Shown: piece by piece, positions 45,474 to 55,471 of the stretch
How positions within the stretch are numbered: position 1 is the first letter of the stretch
How the letters are laid out: each line of letters begins with the position of its first letter
Assembly (NCBI GenBank): GCA_965200505.1
Contig: OZ241343.1
Span: forward strand, 1,798,001-1,862,000
Direction of reading: 5' to 3'
Source of the DNA: VXNE01 sp965200505
Lineage (GTDB): Bacteria; Pseudomonadota; Gammaproteobacteria; Pseudomonadales; Azotimanducaceae
Length of the DNA stretch: 64,000 bases
Position numbers and translations under genes: made by a program
The notes under the pieces: generated by a model
What the model was told of the DNA's origin: nothing
Database searches by the model: none
What the model saw: the letters and a program-made list of their open reading frames with translations, nothing else

Positions 45474-46673
45474 ATGCAGGGCTATCTTCGATCCGACGGT
45501 CGCAAAGGCATTCGCAATCAGCTATTGGTGGCCTACTTGGTGGAGTGCGCCCATCATGTGGCGCGGTTGATCGTCAACCAATCGGCGCAAACCGAAGCGC
45601 AGCTAATCGGCTTTCCCGGCTGCTACCCAAACGCCTACGCCTTGCGCATGATGAAACGGCTCTGCGCCCATCCCAATGTCGGCGGCGTGCTGCTGCTGTC
45701 CTTGGGTTGCGAAGGCTTCAATCGGGAGGAACTCGAAGTCGCCGTCAGGGACAGCGGGCGCCCTGTGGAGACGCTGGTGATACAGCAATGCGGCGGCACT
45801 CGGAAGACATTGGCGGCCGGTTTGGCGGCCGTCGCCCGCATCGGCGCGGAGATGGCCAAGCAGGAGCGAGTCGACATGGCCTTGGACGAGCTGGTGGTAG
45901 GCACCATCTGCGGCGGTTCCGATGGCACCAGCGGCATTTCCGCCAATCCGGCGGTGGGCAACAGCTTCAACCGCTTGATCGCCGAAGGCGCCACCTGCAT
46001 TTTCGAGGAAACCGGAGAGTTGATTGGCTGCGAGCAGATCATGGCGGAGCGGGCGGTAACGCCGGAGCTGGCGCAGGAGATCTATGCGGTGATGGACAAG
46101 GCGGCCAGCTACTATGAAACCTTGGGCTTCGGCAGCTTCGCGCCGGGCAATGCCGAGGGCGGCTTGACCACGCAAGAAGAGAAATCCATGGGTGCCTATT
46201 CCAAGTCTGGCGATTCGCCCATCAGCGGCCTCATCAAACCGGGCGACCTGCCGCCCAAGGGAGGGCTGTACCTGCTGGACATCGTGCCGGACGGCGAGCC
46301 GCGCTTCGGTTTCCCCAACATCTCGGACAATGCGGAGATCGTCGAACTGATCGCCTGCGGCGCGCATTTGATATTGTTCACCACCGGACGCGGCTCCGTG
46401 GTGGGCTCGGCCATTTCGCCGGTCATCAAAGTCTGCGCCAATCCAGACACCTACCGACGCATGGCGGACGACATGGACGTCAATGCAGGCGTCATCATTG
46501 AAGGCAAACAGAGCGTGAAGCAAGTCGGCAAGGATGTATTCGAGCGGGTGAAGGAAGTGGCCGCCGGCGACGCCAGCGTTTCTGAGGCATTGGGGCATCA
46601 GGAGTTCATCCTGACATACAAAGCCTTTGAACCCATAGGTCCGGGCTGTCTGCCCACGGTTCGGGTAGCGTAG
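45474..46673 (+). CDS. UxaA-family dehydratase large subunit, probable L-fuconate dehydratase
   Basis: The 399-residue catalytic part of the altronate/galactarate dehydratase family has metal or FeS-related Cys motifs in FPGCYPNAYA, LGCEGFN and QQCGGTRKT, plus GTICGGSDGTSGISANPAVG and a C-terminal IAPVIKVC-like segment (ISPVIKVCANPDTYRRM). With the small subunit it should dehydrate an aldonate to the 2-keto-3-deoxy acid. The surrounding fucose genes point to L-fuconate. Most described fuconate dehydratases belong to other superfamilies, so the substrate is a prediction. Confidence 0.86.
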   Translation: MQGYLRSDGRKGIRNQLLVAYLVECAHHVARLIVNQSAQTEAQLIGFPGCYPNAYALRMMKRLCAHPNVGGVLLLSLGCEGFNREELEVAVRDSGRPVETLVIQQCGGTRKTLAAGLAAVARIGAEMAKQERVDMALDELVVGTICGGSDGTSGISANPAVGNSFNRLIAEGATCIFEETGELIGCEQIMAERAVTPELAQEIYAVMDKAASYYETLGFGSFAPGNAEGGLTTQEEKSMGAYSKSGDSPISGLIKPGDLPPKGGLYLLDIVPDGEPRFGFPNISDNAEIVELIACGAHLILFTTGRGSVVGSAISPVIKVCANPDTYRRMADDMDVNAGVIIEGKQSVKQVGKDVFERVKEVAAGDASVSEALGHQEFILTYKAFEPIGPGCLPTVRVA

Positions 46674-46678
46674 TTCAG

Positions 46679-47410
46679 ATGTCGCAACCGCTAGCCGGCA
46701 AGGTCGCCTTGGTCACCGCCGCTGCCCAAGGCATTGGCCGGGCCGCGGCCGAGCGTTTTGCCGAGGCCGGTGCCCGAGTGGTCGCAACGGACATCAACGG
46801 CGACTTGCTGTCCGAGTTGCGGGGTTGCGACATCCGGCTTCTGGACGTGACGGATGCGGCAGCCACTGCCGCGTTGGCCAAGGAGTTGGGCACGGTGGAC
46901 GTGCTGTTCAACTGCGCCGGCTTCGTTCACCACGGCACTGTCTTGGAGTGCGATGAAGACGCTTGGGATTTCTCCTTCAACCTCAACGCCAAAGCCATGT
47001 ACCGCGCCATCCGCGCCTTCCTGCCGGCGATGCTGGCGGCCGGCGGCGCTTCCATCATCAACATGGCGTCGGTGGCGAGTTCCCTCAAGGGGGTTCCCAA
47101 CCGCTTCGCCTACAGCGCCAGCAAGGCCGCCGTGATCGGCTTGACCAAGTCGGTGGCCGCTGATTTCATCACCCAGGGCATACGCTGCAACGCGATCTGC
47201 CCCGGCACCGTCGATACCCCCTCCCTGCAGGAGCGTCTTCGTGCCACTGGCGACTACGAGCGCGCGTACAAGGAATTCGTCGCTCGTCAACCCTTGGGCC
47301 GCCTTGGAACCGCTGCGGAGATTGCCGAACTGGCGCTCTACCTGGCCAGCGACGCCGCCGCCTACACCACCGGCCAATGCCACGTCATCGATGGTGGCTG
47401 GGCCAGTTAG
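46679..47410 (+). CDS. SDR dehydrogenase, probable 2-keto-3-deoxy-L-fuconate dehydrogenase
   Basis: The 243-residue short-chain dehydrogenase has a TAAAQGIGRA cofactor loop, NCAGFVHHGTVL, catalytic Ser in MASVASS and the YSASKAA Tyr-Lys pair. The sequence closely follows the BDH2/DHRS6 group (DVLFN-AGFVHHGTVL, GIRCNAICPGTVDTPSLQER). That group includes the 2-keto-3-deoxy-L-fuconate dehydrogenase of Xanthomonas. It would give 2,4-diketo-3-deoxy-L-fuconate. The hydrolase that should then yield pyruvate and lactate is not in this window. It starts 5 bp after the dehydratase. Confidence 0.87.
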   Translation: MSQPLAGKVALVTAAAQGIGRAAAERFAEAGARVVATDINGDLLSELRGCDIRLLDVTDAAATAALAKELGTVDVLFNCAGFVHHGTVLECDEDAWDFSFNLNAKAMYRAIRAFLPAMLAAGGASIINMASVASSLKGVPNRFAYSASKAAVIGLTKSVAADFITQGIRCNAICPGTVDTPSLQERLRATGDYERAYKEFVARQPLGRLGTAAEIAELALYLASDAAAYTTGQCHVIDGGWAS

Positions 47411-47465
47411 CTTTGGCAATGGCCGCCGAAGGCCCGAAACGTCCAGCATGCTTCGCGCAACGGCC

Positions 47466-47484
47466 CAAGAGCGCCCCAACGCAG
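47466..47484. repeat. 19-nt inverted repeat, copy 2
   Basis: CAAGAGCGCCCCAACGCAG is the exact reverse complement of 31897-31915. It touches the 5' edge of leader cassette copy 2. Confidence 0.6.
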
Positions 47485-47920
47485 TCCCCGCACTGCGCCA
47501 ACGCCCGCGAAGCCGTCAGGCGACAACCGTCCAGAACCCCCAATCGGAACTTTGGAGTATATTCTTATTCCAAAAAAGTCTAACAACTATTTCACATACG
47601 CATTGACATTTCATAAAAGAAGCGGTCTCCTTGAATCGGGATACGTTGGTCGGGGGCGCGGTCGTGGACGCGAGGAAGGGAACCAGCGGCACTTTGGGAT
47701 GAAGATGCAGGTGGGGTCGGGCGTAGAGACGGGATCGTGTGCAGCATGCGGCCGCGGCGTGGTGTGCGCCGTCTTCCGCGCGGTGGCGGGAAGCGGGCGC
47801 AGGGCGGCTCGGGTTGCCCGGGAGTGGAGAACCATGATGATTCCTGATCGACCGATGACAGTCTCGGCGCTGTCGGCGTCGGGCGCAACGTTCGCTCTGC
47901 CCCTCAATCTGTGGGCCGCG
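47481..47920 (+). repeat. Leader cassette, copy 2 (upstream of the giant surface protein)
   Basis: Second copy of the 32049-32525 unit. Shared landmarks are the GCGAAGCCGTCAGGCGACAA string, the A/T-rich block with TTGACA at about 47604-47609, the transposase-like GNQRHFGMKMQVGSG codons, GGAGTGGAGAACC and the signal-peptide codons up to CTGTGGGCCGCG. About 33 bases are missing relative to copy 1. Identity ends abruptly after the signal peptide, where the mature proteins differ completely. The cassette fills most of the 423-bp gap after the SDR gene. Confidence 0.85.
47672..47740 (+). pseudogene. IS5-type transposase fragment inside leader cassette, copy 2
   Basis: Encodes REEGNQRHFGMKMQVGSGVE, the same transposase-like segment as at 32263-32345, with a few substitutions. 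Retained in both cassettes in the same frame as the downstream gene. Confidence 0.55.
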
Positions 47921-50900
47921 GCCGCCTTAACTGGCTTGACTGCTGCCGCGGCTTCTCTGCCCGCTCCGCCGTTGCTGAAGCGCGATGTACACTTGGTTGA
48001 TCGAGGCAATCTGACCAGGCCCGCCATACCGGCGAATCGAACCACGAACGACGGCCGGGTCAGCGTGGACTTCTCCTCAGTGGAACAAGTGGAGTTCACG
48101 TTGCTCAAGCCGGAAGCGTTGGAGCAGCCGTTCGATAAGAGCCCAGATGGTTACGCGATAATTGGAGGCAATGACGTCGCCCCGTTCAACGTGGATAGAG
48201 ATCTGTTTCACGATTCGAGTTTCACTGGTTTTGGCTCCGCGTCCCATCACACTATATGCGAGGATACGCCCAATCGAGAGGCTGTGTCGGGATCCAAGAC
48301 AAACCCATACTCCTGCGCCGGAGATCCAGCGGCGGATTGCTATGACCTAACCATGATCGGCACAAACAAGAGAGGGGGAGCAGTGGAACTCTGGGGCACT
48401 CCTTTTACAGTTAAGATCAAATCGCCAAAGACGAAATGGGCCTACATTGAAAGCGTTTCAGTGGGCACTCCGACAAGAGGCGCTACGCACACAGGCATAA
48501 GTTCATGGTTCGAACCAATCACATCGGGAGATGGCCGTTTATTGCTCGGGCGGACTGGCTTTCGCAACATATTCTACTCGGTGGCCGCGGAATCAGAAGC
48601 TGCCTGCGACGTCACGACTTGGACGCATAGGCATGAGCTATCTCACGCCTATCATGATCCCAGAATGAGGGTGGGCGGTGTTATGAGTGGTGCAGTGCGC
48701 TATGGAATCGCCGCATATCCGCTCAAGGACGGCGTTGGCAATCTCATTCCCGATAACGCGACCGTGAAGCTGACGTATCCGTGGATGGACAAAGCCGGCG
48801 ACAACGTATTCTTCACTTCAGTGGATGCGACGCTATTCTACAACAATAATGGAAGCGTCAGCTCCCGATATCCCGCCGAATGCTACGTTAGTGGAACAGG
48901 CTGCATTGCCAATCCAACAAGTAGTCAATTGTCTAATGTCGATACTCCACCAGCGCTTCGAGGCATTGGTGTGGTAGGAGCTTGGACGCACGGCAAGGTG
49001 CTTTTGGTCGACAATCTAACCAACAATATCGACTATGGCACCGGTTGGGGCGACAACCAGCAATACAATCTAACGCTGTATTCTGGAGGAGGATCAAACT
49101 CCAAGGTAAGAATCGGCGGTGCAGGGAACATTGCCAATCCGTTCCCCTCTCCCGGCGGCCTACCACTGGCTTCGGTAAACCCATACGTTTACATCATCGA
49201 CTCAGTGGAGAATCTCTTCAACGACATCCCGAATATGGTTCCTAGCACCGTCCGGGATACGGTTTGGTACGTGAACTTGGGGAAGGTTACGGACAAAGTG
49301 GTTTTTGATGAATATCTTAATCACAATATGGTCATCTTTTCCGAGTGGATACCGGCGCTAGTTCACAATGACACCAGCGTTCCGCCTGCGAGTAAACCAC
49401 GCCAACAGATGCACTATCGGGACGGATTTGTTTCTGGTGCGGCAGAATCCAAGAACGGATCTGGCTTCGGCGAGGACATCTGGTTCCAGAATGCTGCCAC
49501 TGGTTTGGATTGGAATGTTCCGTCCCATGGGCTAGCGTATCAAGCCAACGCAGATGAACCCATTCGCGCTGAGCCTGTTGCCTTGGGAGGCGTAAGAGGG
49601 AGAGGACTTTGGCTGTTTGAGAAGAACCGAGTCACTTACGCCATGCCGGCTCAAACAAAGAATATCGATGCCCACTCATGGTATATCGGTCTGTTCATAG
49701 ATCCTGCCCAGAATGACGATCGTGAGAGAGATTTGCTTACGTTCCCCGATGGAACGTCAATCACTCTCAAGGGCAGGAGATCGCTTTCAATGTGGAACGG
49801 AGGCCAAGGCGTTGTGGCGGACTTCAACATTGACAACTCGCCTGGCACAAGAAAATGGCGGCACATTGGCTTTAAGGTCAAGAACGGCGGTGCTGCTGTT
49901 GAGTTCTTTTTGGATGGATTCAAAAAGGGTTCTTGGACAGCAAGTGGTAAATGGAAGGACGCGCGCATGTTTCGCATGATTCCCGGCACCTTCACCCTAG
50001 GTCGTCGATCTGGCGCAGAACCTGAGCGCGACGGCTTTGAAGGTTGGACAGACAATCTCTTGGTGGCAGCCCACGATGTTGGTCCTGAGTTGGCCTGCAA
50101 CTATGCCCACGGCACACTTATAGGCTTGCAATCTGGGTATAACGGAAACCTCATGGTGCAAGCGAATGGATACCCGGCATCAAGTCATCAAGAAATCTCA
50201 GCTCTACTCACGACGAATGGCAAGACATCGTACCCAAAATACGCATGTCTCCACGACTATGCCACTGACATCGATATGGATGTTCGCTACCTCCCACAGA
50301 ACACGGCATCTGTACGCGAGGATCTCAACTTTCCGGAAGGCCCTCTCAGCGTCGGCGCCGCTCGCCCCGATACGACCAGCAACGCCTTTTGCCTTTCCTG
50401 TCACTCGGACAGGAATTCTCATCAACCCCTTAAGCTGGCGGCGTTAAGAAGCAATGGCGTTGTTGTGCAACGCGATACGCGAAGGCAACCTTTTCAGGGG
50501 CCTAGGCTGGTGTACGGAAACTTGCCTGCTAATCACTTTGGCCTGAACAAACCGCCCTCCGATACAGTTGCTGACGCTGCTGGCACTGTATCCGATCTAT
50601 CAACACTATCGTCCAACCTTGCAACCGTCCCTCCCGGTGGCGACAATGATGGCGATGGTGTAAGTAACGCCAATGATCCGTTTCCTAATGCTCGCACGAA
50701 AACGGCCGATATCGACGGCGATCGCGTCGATGATAGGCTTGACGCAGACAAAGATGGCGATGGCGTGGCGAATAGCAGTGACGCATTTCCGACAGATCCG
50801 CGAGAATGGCTTGATACGGATGGCGACGGGACCGGTGATAACGCCGACGTTGACAGCAATGACGATGGAATTATGGATCCAATTCGGGCCACTTTCGACC

Positions 50901-53502
50901 AAACCAATCTCAAGGTGACGACCCGCAAGGACCTTAATGCCGAATGGACCTTGATTGATCCCCGCCAAGCAGGATACGGCGACCACTACGGGGGTGGCTA
51001 CGTTATCAAACGGGCTTGGGGGAGCGATGGAAGAACGGGCATCCGGCATCGGATGTTGCAGGGCGGATTTGAAGCGTCCGCTAAGTTTACTCAAGTTGGC
51101 GACAACCGGGGCGGTACCGTTGTCGATTGGAAGTTCATCGACTCGACGAGCGCCATGCAGGTTGAGTTTCACTCCGTGAGGTCGTCAGGGCAGGCAACCA
51201 TTGTGGCAGCGATTAAACATCCAACGGCTACACGCTTTACCTCTTTCGGTAGCCGTGCGGTAGCCAAGCGCGCCGATTATCAAGTGGATGTCGAATGGAC
51301 GCCGTCTTCTTCCGGTGGGCCGGGAAGCGGCACTTGGACGGTGAGACTCGGTGTTAACGGACAGAACGCGACCTCCTTGGGCAGCGTAGATGTCACCGCC
51401 GCTTCAGGAGCCGAACCTACTCGTAACATGGAGTTTTCCATACGAGGGGCAGGCGTCGAGTACGTTCTCCTTGATCATCTCACTTTGACGCCAAGCGGAG
51501 ACCCTGACTCCTCGCTGACGCCAGGCATCACGATTAATCCTGGTAGCTTGGCGGTAGCCGAAGGAGGGTCATCGACCTATACGGTTGTCTTGGACAAGAG
51601 ACCGACTGCCAATGTAACCGTTACCATCTCAAGGAGTGGTGGCACTTCCGATGTTGCCGCAACACCGGGGGCGCTGACCTTCACAGCTGAAAACTGGAAT
51701 GTGCCGCAAACAGTGACGGTAACGGCAAGGAGGACGATGATGCCTTTGATGAAGTCGCAACGTTGAATCATGCGGGCAGCGGTGGCGAATATGCTTCGTT
51801 GGCGGCCATTGCGACAGTGGTGGTGCATGACAGCGTACGCGCAACAGTGCGGGACGGTTTAGTGGGTGTTTCAGCGAGTCCGCAGCCCTCGGCGGCAGGC
51901 ACGGCGGAGGGCGGTAACGCAAAGTTTACGATCAGTGTGCCGGTTGGATCCGCGCCAAGCGCGGACCTGCGCATCCCGTGGCAGGTATTGCCGGTTGGGA
52001 GTGCGATCGCCCCCTATCAGTGTGCTCCGAGCGGTCCCGTTGGGGTAACGGCGTCGGACTTTGAAGATGCGGAAACGCTAGCCGGTACAGCCGTCATTGC
52101 AGCTGGTACGAACAGCACGGAAATCGAACTGACGATCAAGGATGATGTAGCTCCAGAGGTGGTTGAGACATATCAAATCGCCTTGGGCGATCCGCAGCCT
52201 GGCACTGACGACGAGGCTGCCTATTCTGTGGCCGCCGCGGCGATAGGCAGCGTTGCAGCGAACGATCCCGGGATTTCCGTCGGATGGCGGGGACGATCGC
52301 TCGTGCCGGAGGGGGACTCAGCGTTGTATCAAGTATGTGCGATACCCTCGCCGGCAAATGACTTGACAGTGAACTGGTTGGTGCGTGCGGGCGCCGTCGC
52401 GCCGACGGCATCGGCTGAAGATTTCGGCAACGCGAACAACAACGCAGCGTTGGCAGCCTTCCCCAGCGGCACGGCGACCATCTTGGCGGGCCGGGGATCG
52501 GCAGAGGTATCGGTGCCGGTTTTTGAAGACGATCTGTTGGGCGATGCCTACCGGGGCGAACGACGGGAGAGCTTTGATTTGTCTTTGACTAGCGTCGCGA
52601 ATCCTAGCGGCACGGTGGAATATGGGTTCCATCCTCTGTATGGCAATTCGACAAGCACCGGCTACATCCGAGAAGAGGGTCGGGCCGACGCCGGTGCCGA
52701 TCAAGTGGTGATGACCGGATCCTTGGTTACGCTGGACGGCAACGGCAGCTACGACGCCGGAGGGCAATACGACGACGAGGTTGAAGAGTACGTTTGGGAG
52801 CAGGTTGCGTCGGATGGGGGAGGCGCGTTGGCAGCGGATGGCGTGGAGCTATCTGGAACGGGTGCCGTTCGTACCTTCACCGCGCCGGCGGCACCGGCTA
52901 CGCTGCACTTCCGTCTAACGGTTAAGGACGCCGGCAATGCAAGACCCTCTAACCCTGATCTCGAGGAACTGCACTATGACTGGATAACGATTACGGTGGT
53001 TCGAGAAGCCAGAGTGGAGAATGGCAGCTTTGAATCAACGGGCGAAGTCACCTTCGCACCCAGTTTGCGTAGTGCTGATAGCTGGATCTTCGCCGGCCAT
53101 GCAAGCGCGGTAGGCGCACTTGCCAATCCCGCTCAGTCGCAGTTTCCCGCCGCGGCGCATGGTTCGAACGTACTTTACTTGGGAGTTGATTACGTTGGCG
53201 ACGAGAGTACTTCCGGCAGAGCTTATCAAGACCTCGGTCGGACCAGAGGCGGAAAGACCTATACAGTTACCGCCGTTGCCGCCGCTCACTCAAGGTGGGA
53301 GGCTGGGTACAAGGTCAGCTTACGCGATGCTTCAACGGATGTTGAACTAGCGTCTTCCACTAGCACGGGTTCCGTTTCAATTGAATATACTGAAACCGAG
53401 GCAAGGACACTGCGCTTGCAAATTGAAACGAATGGCGCGGTTACTACCGGAAGTGCGTTGCGTACGTCTGTGGACAATGTTGTGCTCACCGCATCTCCCT
53501 AG
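47834..53502 (+). pseudogene. Giant secreted multidomain protein (about 1890 residues), interrupted by one frameshift
   Basis: From ATG 47834 a 1310-codon frame ends at 51766, and the rest of the protein (to 53502) lies in another frame. At 51725-51730 VTVTA should continue as KEDDDAFDEVATLNHAGSG, which needs one extra base. The signal peptide is shared with the receptor. Domains: an unrecognised N-terminal region (about 40-600), a LamG-like region (about 610-755), one CxxCH motif (CLSCH, 853-857), calcium-binding DxDGDG-type repeats (about 936-1016), a beta domain, then Calx-beta-like units, a PKD-like unit (GADQVVMTGSLVTLDGNGSYD) and a carbohydrate-binding-like C-terminus. Probably a surface glycan-binding partner of the receptor. 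Error or true mutation cannot be distinguished. Confidence 0.75.
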
Positions 53503-53547
53503 CGTCGATTTTGGGATTGCTGAAGCAGGAAGGCTAATCAACACTGC

Positions 53548-53979
53548 ATGCTTAAGAACTTGGACCCGTTGTTAAGCCCCCAGCTATTGCAAATCCTGCG
53601 CAGCATGGGGCATGGGGATGAGATTGCAGTCGTTGACGCCAACTATCCTGCCGAGGCCAGTGCGCGGCAGTTGGTGAGACTCGACGGGGCTTCCGCGACC
53701 GCAGCCCTGCGGGCGATTTTGTCGGTGTTGCCGTTGGACGCCTATGTGCAGCACGCCGTGCATACCATGCGAGTGGTTGGAGACCCCGGCGCGGTGCCGG
53801 AAATCGTGGCGGACTTTCGCCGCTTGGTGGCCGCGGCGGACGCGAGGGCCGCTTGGGGTGTCTTGGAACGCTTTGCCTTCTATGATCGAGCGAAAGGGGC
53901 CTTTGCGGTTGTAGCGACAGGAGAGCGGCGACTGTACGGTAACATCCTTTTGACGAAGGGAGTAGTTGCGCCCGACTAG
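53548..53979 (+). CDS. fucU: L-fucose mutarotase (RbsD/FucU family)
   Basis: The 143-residue protein has the FucU pattern: MLKNLDPLLSPQLLQILRSMGHGDEIAVVDANYPA with the catalytic His in MGHGDE, LDAYVQHAVHTMRVV in the middle and RRLYGNILLTKGVV at the C-terminus. It interconverts alpha- and beta-L-fucose, supplying the anomer used by fucose dehydrogenase. This is the most specific evidence that the island handles L-fucose. It lies 45 bp downstream of the giant protein and is convergent with iclR. Confidence 0.9.
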   Translation: MLKNLDPLLSPQLLQILRSMGHGDEIAVVDANYPAEASARQLVRLDGASATAALRAILSVLPLDAYVQHAVHTMRVVGDPGAVPEIVADFRRLVAAADARAAWGVLERFAFYDRAKGAFAVVATGERRLYGNILLTKGVVAPD

Positions 53980-54029
53980 AACATAGCGGCATGGGGTTGA
54001 CACAGGGCACGCGAGCGGCGCCAAGCGCT

Positions 54030-54833
54030 TCAGGCGTTCGCAGTGTCCCGTTTCTCTGGGGCACGGTAGCCTAAGGCACCGGAAATGTCCTTGGAGGCGT
54101 CGGCCAAATACTGACGGGCCTGCTCTAGGTCGACCTTGTGGGAGCCATCCAGATGCTCCAGAAAGGGCACCACCAAAGCGGCGGTGATGCTGTTGGAGTA
54201 GTCGAAAACCGGATAGCCGATGTCTTTAACTCCTTGAACCTGCTGGCTCTCGATTACTTCATAGCCTTGCTTGAGCACCCGATTGAGCGCCCTTTTCAAT
54301 TCGGTGCGGCTCATTTGCGGCTTCGGCTTGGCGGCGCCGAGCATCCGTCGCCGCGCCTCTTGATCTGAGAAGGCTAGCAGAATATGACCGGAACAACTGT
54401 TGGCCAAGGGTGCCTCGGCCCCTAAGCGGATGCTCAAGCTCCGGTCCGCCGGGCTGCCGTGCTGCGCCACGACGATGCCGCGGCCTTGATAGTAAATGAC
54501 CAGATGGCAGGATTGCTCAATGGTTTGAACCAGTTTGGACATGGCCGGCGCCGCGGCGCTGGACAGACGCTGAATGCGGGGTTGGCGATGGGTCAGGGCG
54601 AACAATTTCAGCGTCATGCCATAGGTTTCGGACTCCCGATCCAAATGGATGTAGCCTCGGTCGTTCAGCACTGCGAGCATGCGAAATATCTCGCTCTTGG
54701 AGCGGCCTAGCTTGTCGGCGATCTGCCCCAAGGACAGGCGGCCGGGTTCCCAAGCCATCAGCTCCAAAATATCGAGACCTTTGGCCAAGGCTGGGGCTGT
54801 GTAAGTTCTGCGTCGTGTCGCCGGGGCTGCCAT
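54030..54833 (-). CDS. IclR-family transcriptional regulator
   Basis: The 267-residue regulator has an N-terminal winged helix-turn-helix (residues about 14-75: LAKGLDILELMAW, LSLGQIADKLGRSKSEIFRMLAVLNDRGYI) and a C-terminal IclR effector domain (LGAEAPLANSCSGHILLAF, QGVKDIGYPVFDYSNSITAALVVP). IclR proteins control sugar and aromatic catabolism, and one (Cj0480c) governs the C. jejuni fucose locus. It is the only regulator in the island and is probably its effector-sensing switch. A 15-bp palindrome lies just upstream of its start. Confidence 0.92.
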   Translation of the reverse strand: MAAPATRRRTYTAPALAKGLDILELMAWEPGRLSLGQIADKLGRSKSEIFRMLAVLNDRGYIHLDRESETYGMTLKLFALTHRQPRIQRLSSAAAPAMSKLVQTIEQSCHLVIYYQGRGIVVAQHGSPADRSLSIRLGAEAPLANSCSGHILLAFSDQEARRRMLGAAKPKPQMSRTELKRALNRVLKQGYEVIESQQVQGVKDIGYPVFDYSNSITAALVVPFLEHLDGSHKVDLEQARQYLADASKDISGALGYRAPEKRDTANA

Positions 54834-54844
54834 TGTGGAACTCT

Positions 54845-54859
54845 TTCCCGATCCGGGAA
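54845..54859. promoter_or_regulatory. Perfect palindrome upstream of iclR, candidate autoregulatory operator
   Basis: TTCCCG-ATC-CGGGAA is a perfect inverted repeat with 6-bp arms, 11 bp upstream of the iclR start codon. IclR proteins bind palindromes of this length and often repress their own gene. I did not find the same palindrome at either leader cassette or upstream of 43281. Confidence 0.5.
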
Positions 54860-55001
54860 TCAGCTTAGCCTAAGACTGGTGCCGAGTACATCAACCCTCT
54901 GATCTCTGTTGAGGGGGGCGGTTGGGTTCGGGTCTGTTTTGCCGGCGGTTGGTCGGTGCCTAGGCCCGGTGGCGCGTTGGGAGCCACGCCGTCGGCGTTC
55001 A

Positions 55002-55256
55002 TCAGGGAGGCTGGGGTAAGGGTGGGTGGTGCAGGTCCAAGTTTCCGCGGGGGCCTTGGGAGAGCGTTCTACTGGCCCCTGTTTGGCGCGGTGGCGTACC
55101 AGTTCTGTGAGGGGCAGGTCGTGCCGCGAGACGAGGACCAGGACGTGCGGGTGGTTGGCCGCCTACCCGCGGCCTGTGCCAAGCGAGGATAGCCAGCCCG
55201 CGACGGCGATGTCTCTGGTGCGGGCTACGTCGCCCCAGAGGGCCGGCCTCTCGCAC
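55002..55256 (-). pseudogene. Degenerate DDE transposase C-terminal remnant
   Basis: The minus strand reads HVLVLVSRHDLPLTELVRHRAKQG in one frame and, after a frameshift near 55075, SQGPRGNLDLHHPP in another. Together they resemble the C-terminal block (LVSR..LP..ELVRHHR.KQGQENAFKGPLIDLDLHHPPC) of certain DDE insertion-sequence transposases; I am unsure of the family. An in-frame stop occurs upstream of the block. The remnant lies at the island's right edge, next to the S10 promoter. The rest of 54860-55410 holds nothing I recognise apart from a small hairpin (TGGGCG-GGAA-CGCCCA, 55377-55392). Confidence 0.45.
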
Positions 55257-55412
55257 TCCCCGGGGCGAACGACGGTGGTCGGCATGTTCTGCGGTGGGAC
55301 GCGGGTTGGCGGCCGGGGCCTAGCCGGGCGTTTCGCCGGCGGCGCTTGGCGAGCACATAGCCGCTGCTCGAGCGGATGGGCGGGAACGCCCAGTCCGCAC
55401 TCATTTCACGGG

Positions 55413-55465
55413 CGGAAAAAAATTTGCTGGATGGCGTTGCGTAACCGTGACGGGGTTACTACAAT
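55413..55465 (+). promoter_or_regulatory. S10 operon promoter with A-tract UP-like element
   Basis: TTGCGT (55437-55442) and TACAAT (55460-55465) are spaced by 17 bp. An A/T block (GGAAAAAAATTT) lies just upstream of the -35, as in strong ribosomal promoters with UP elements. Transcription would start near 55472. The S10 genes thus have their own promoter downstream of the island and do not depend on the str promoter. Confidence 0.65.
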
Positions 55466-55471
55466 GCGCGG

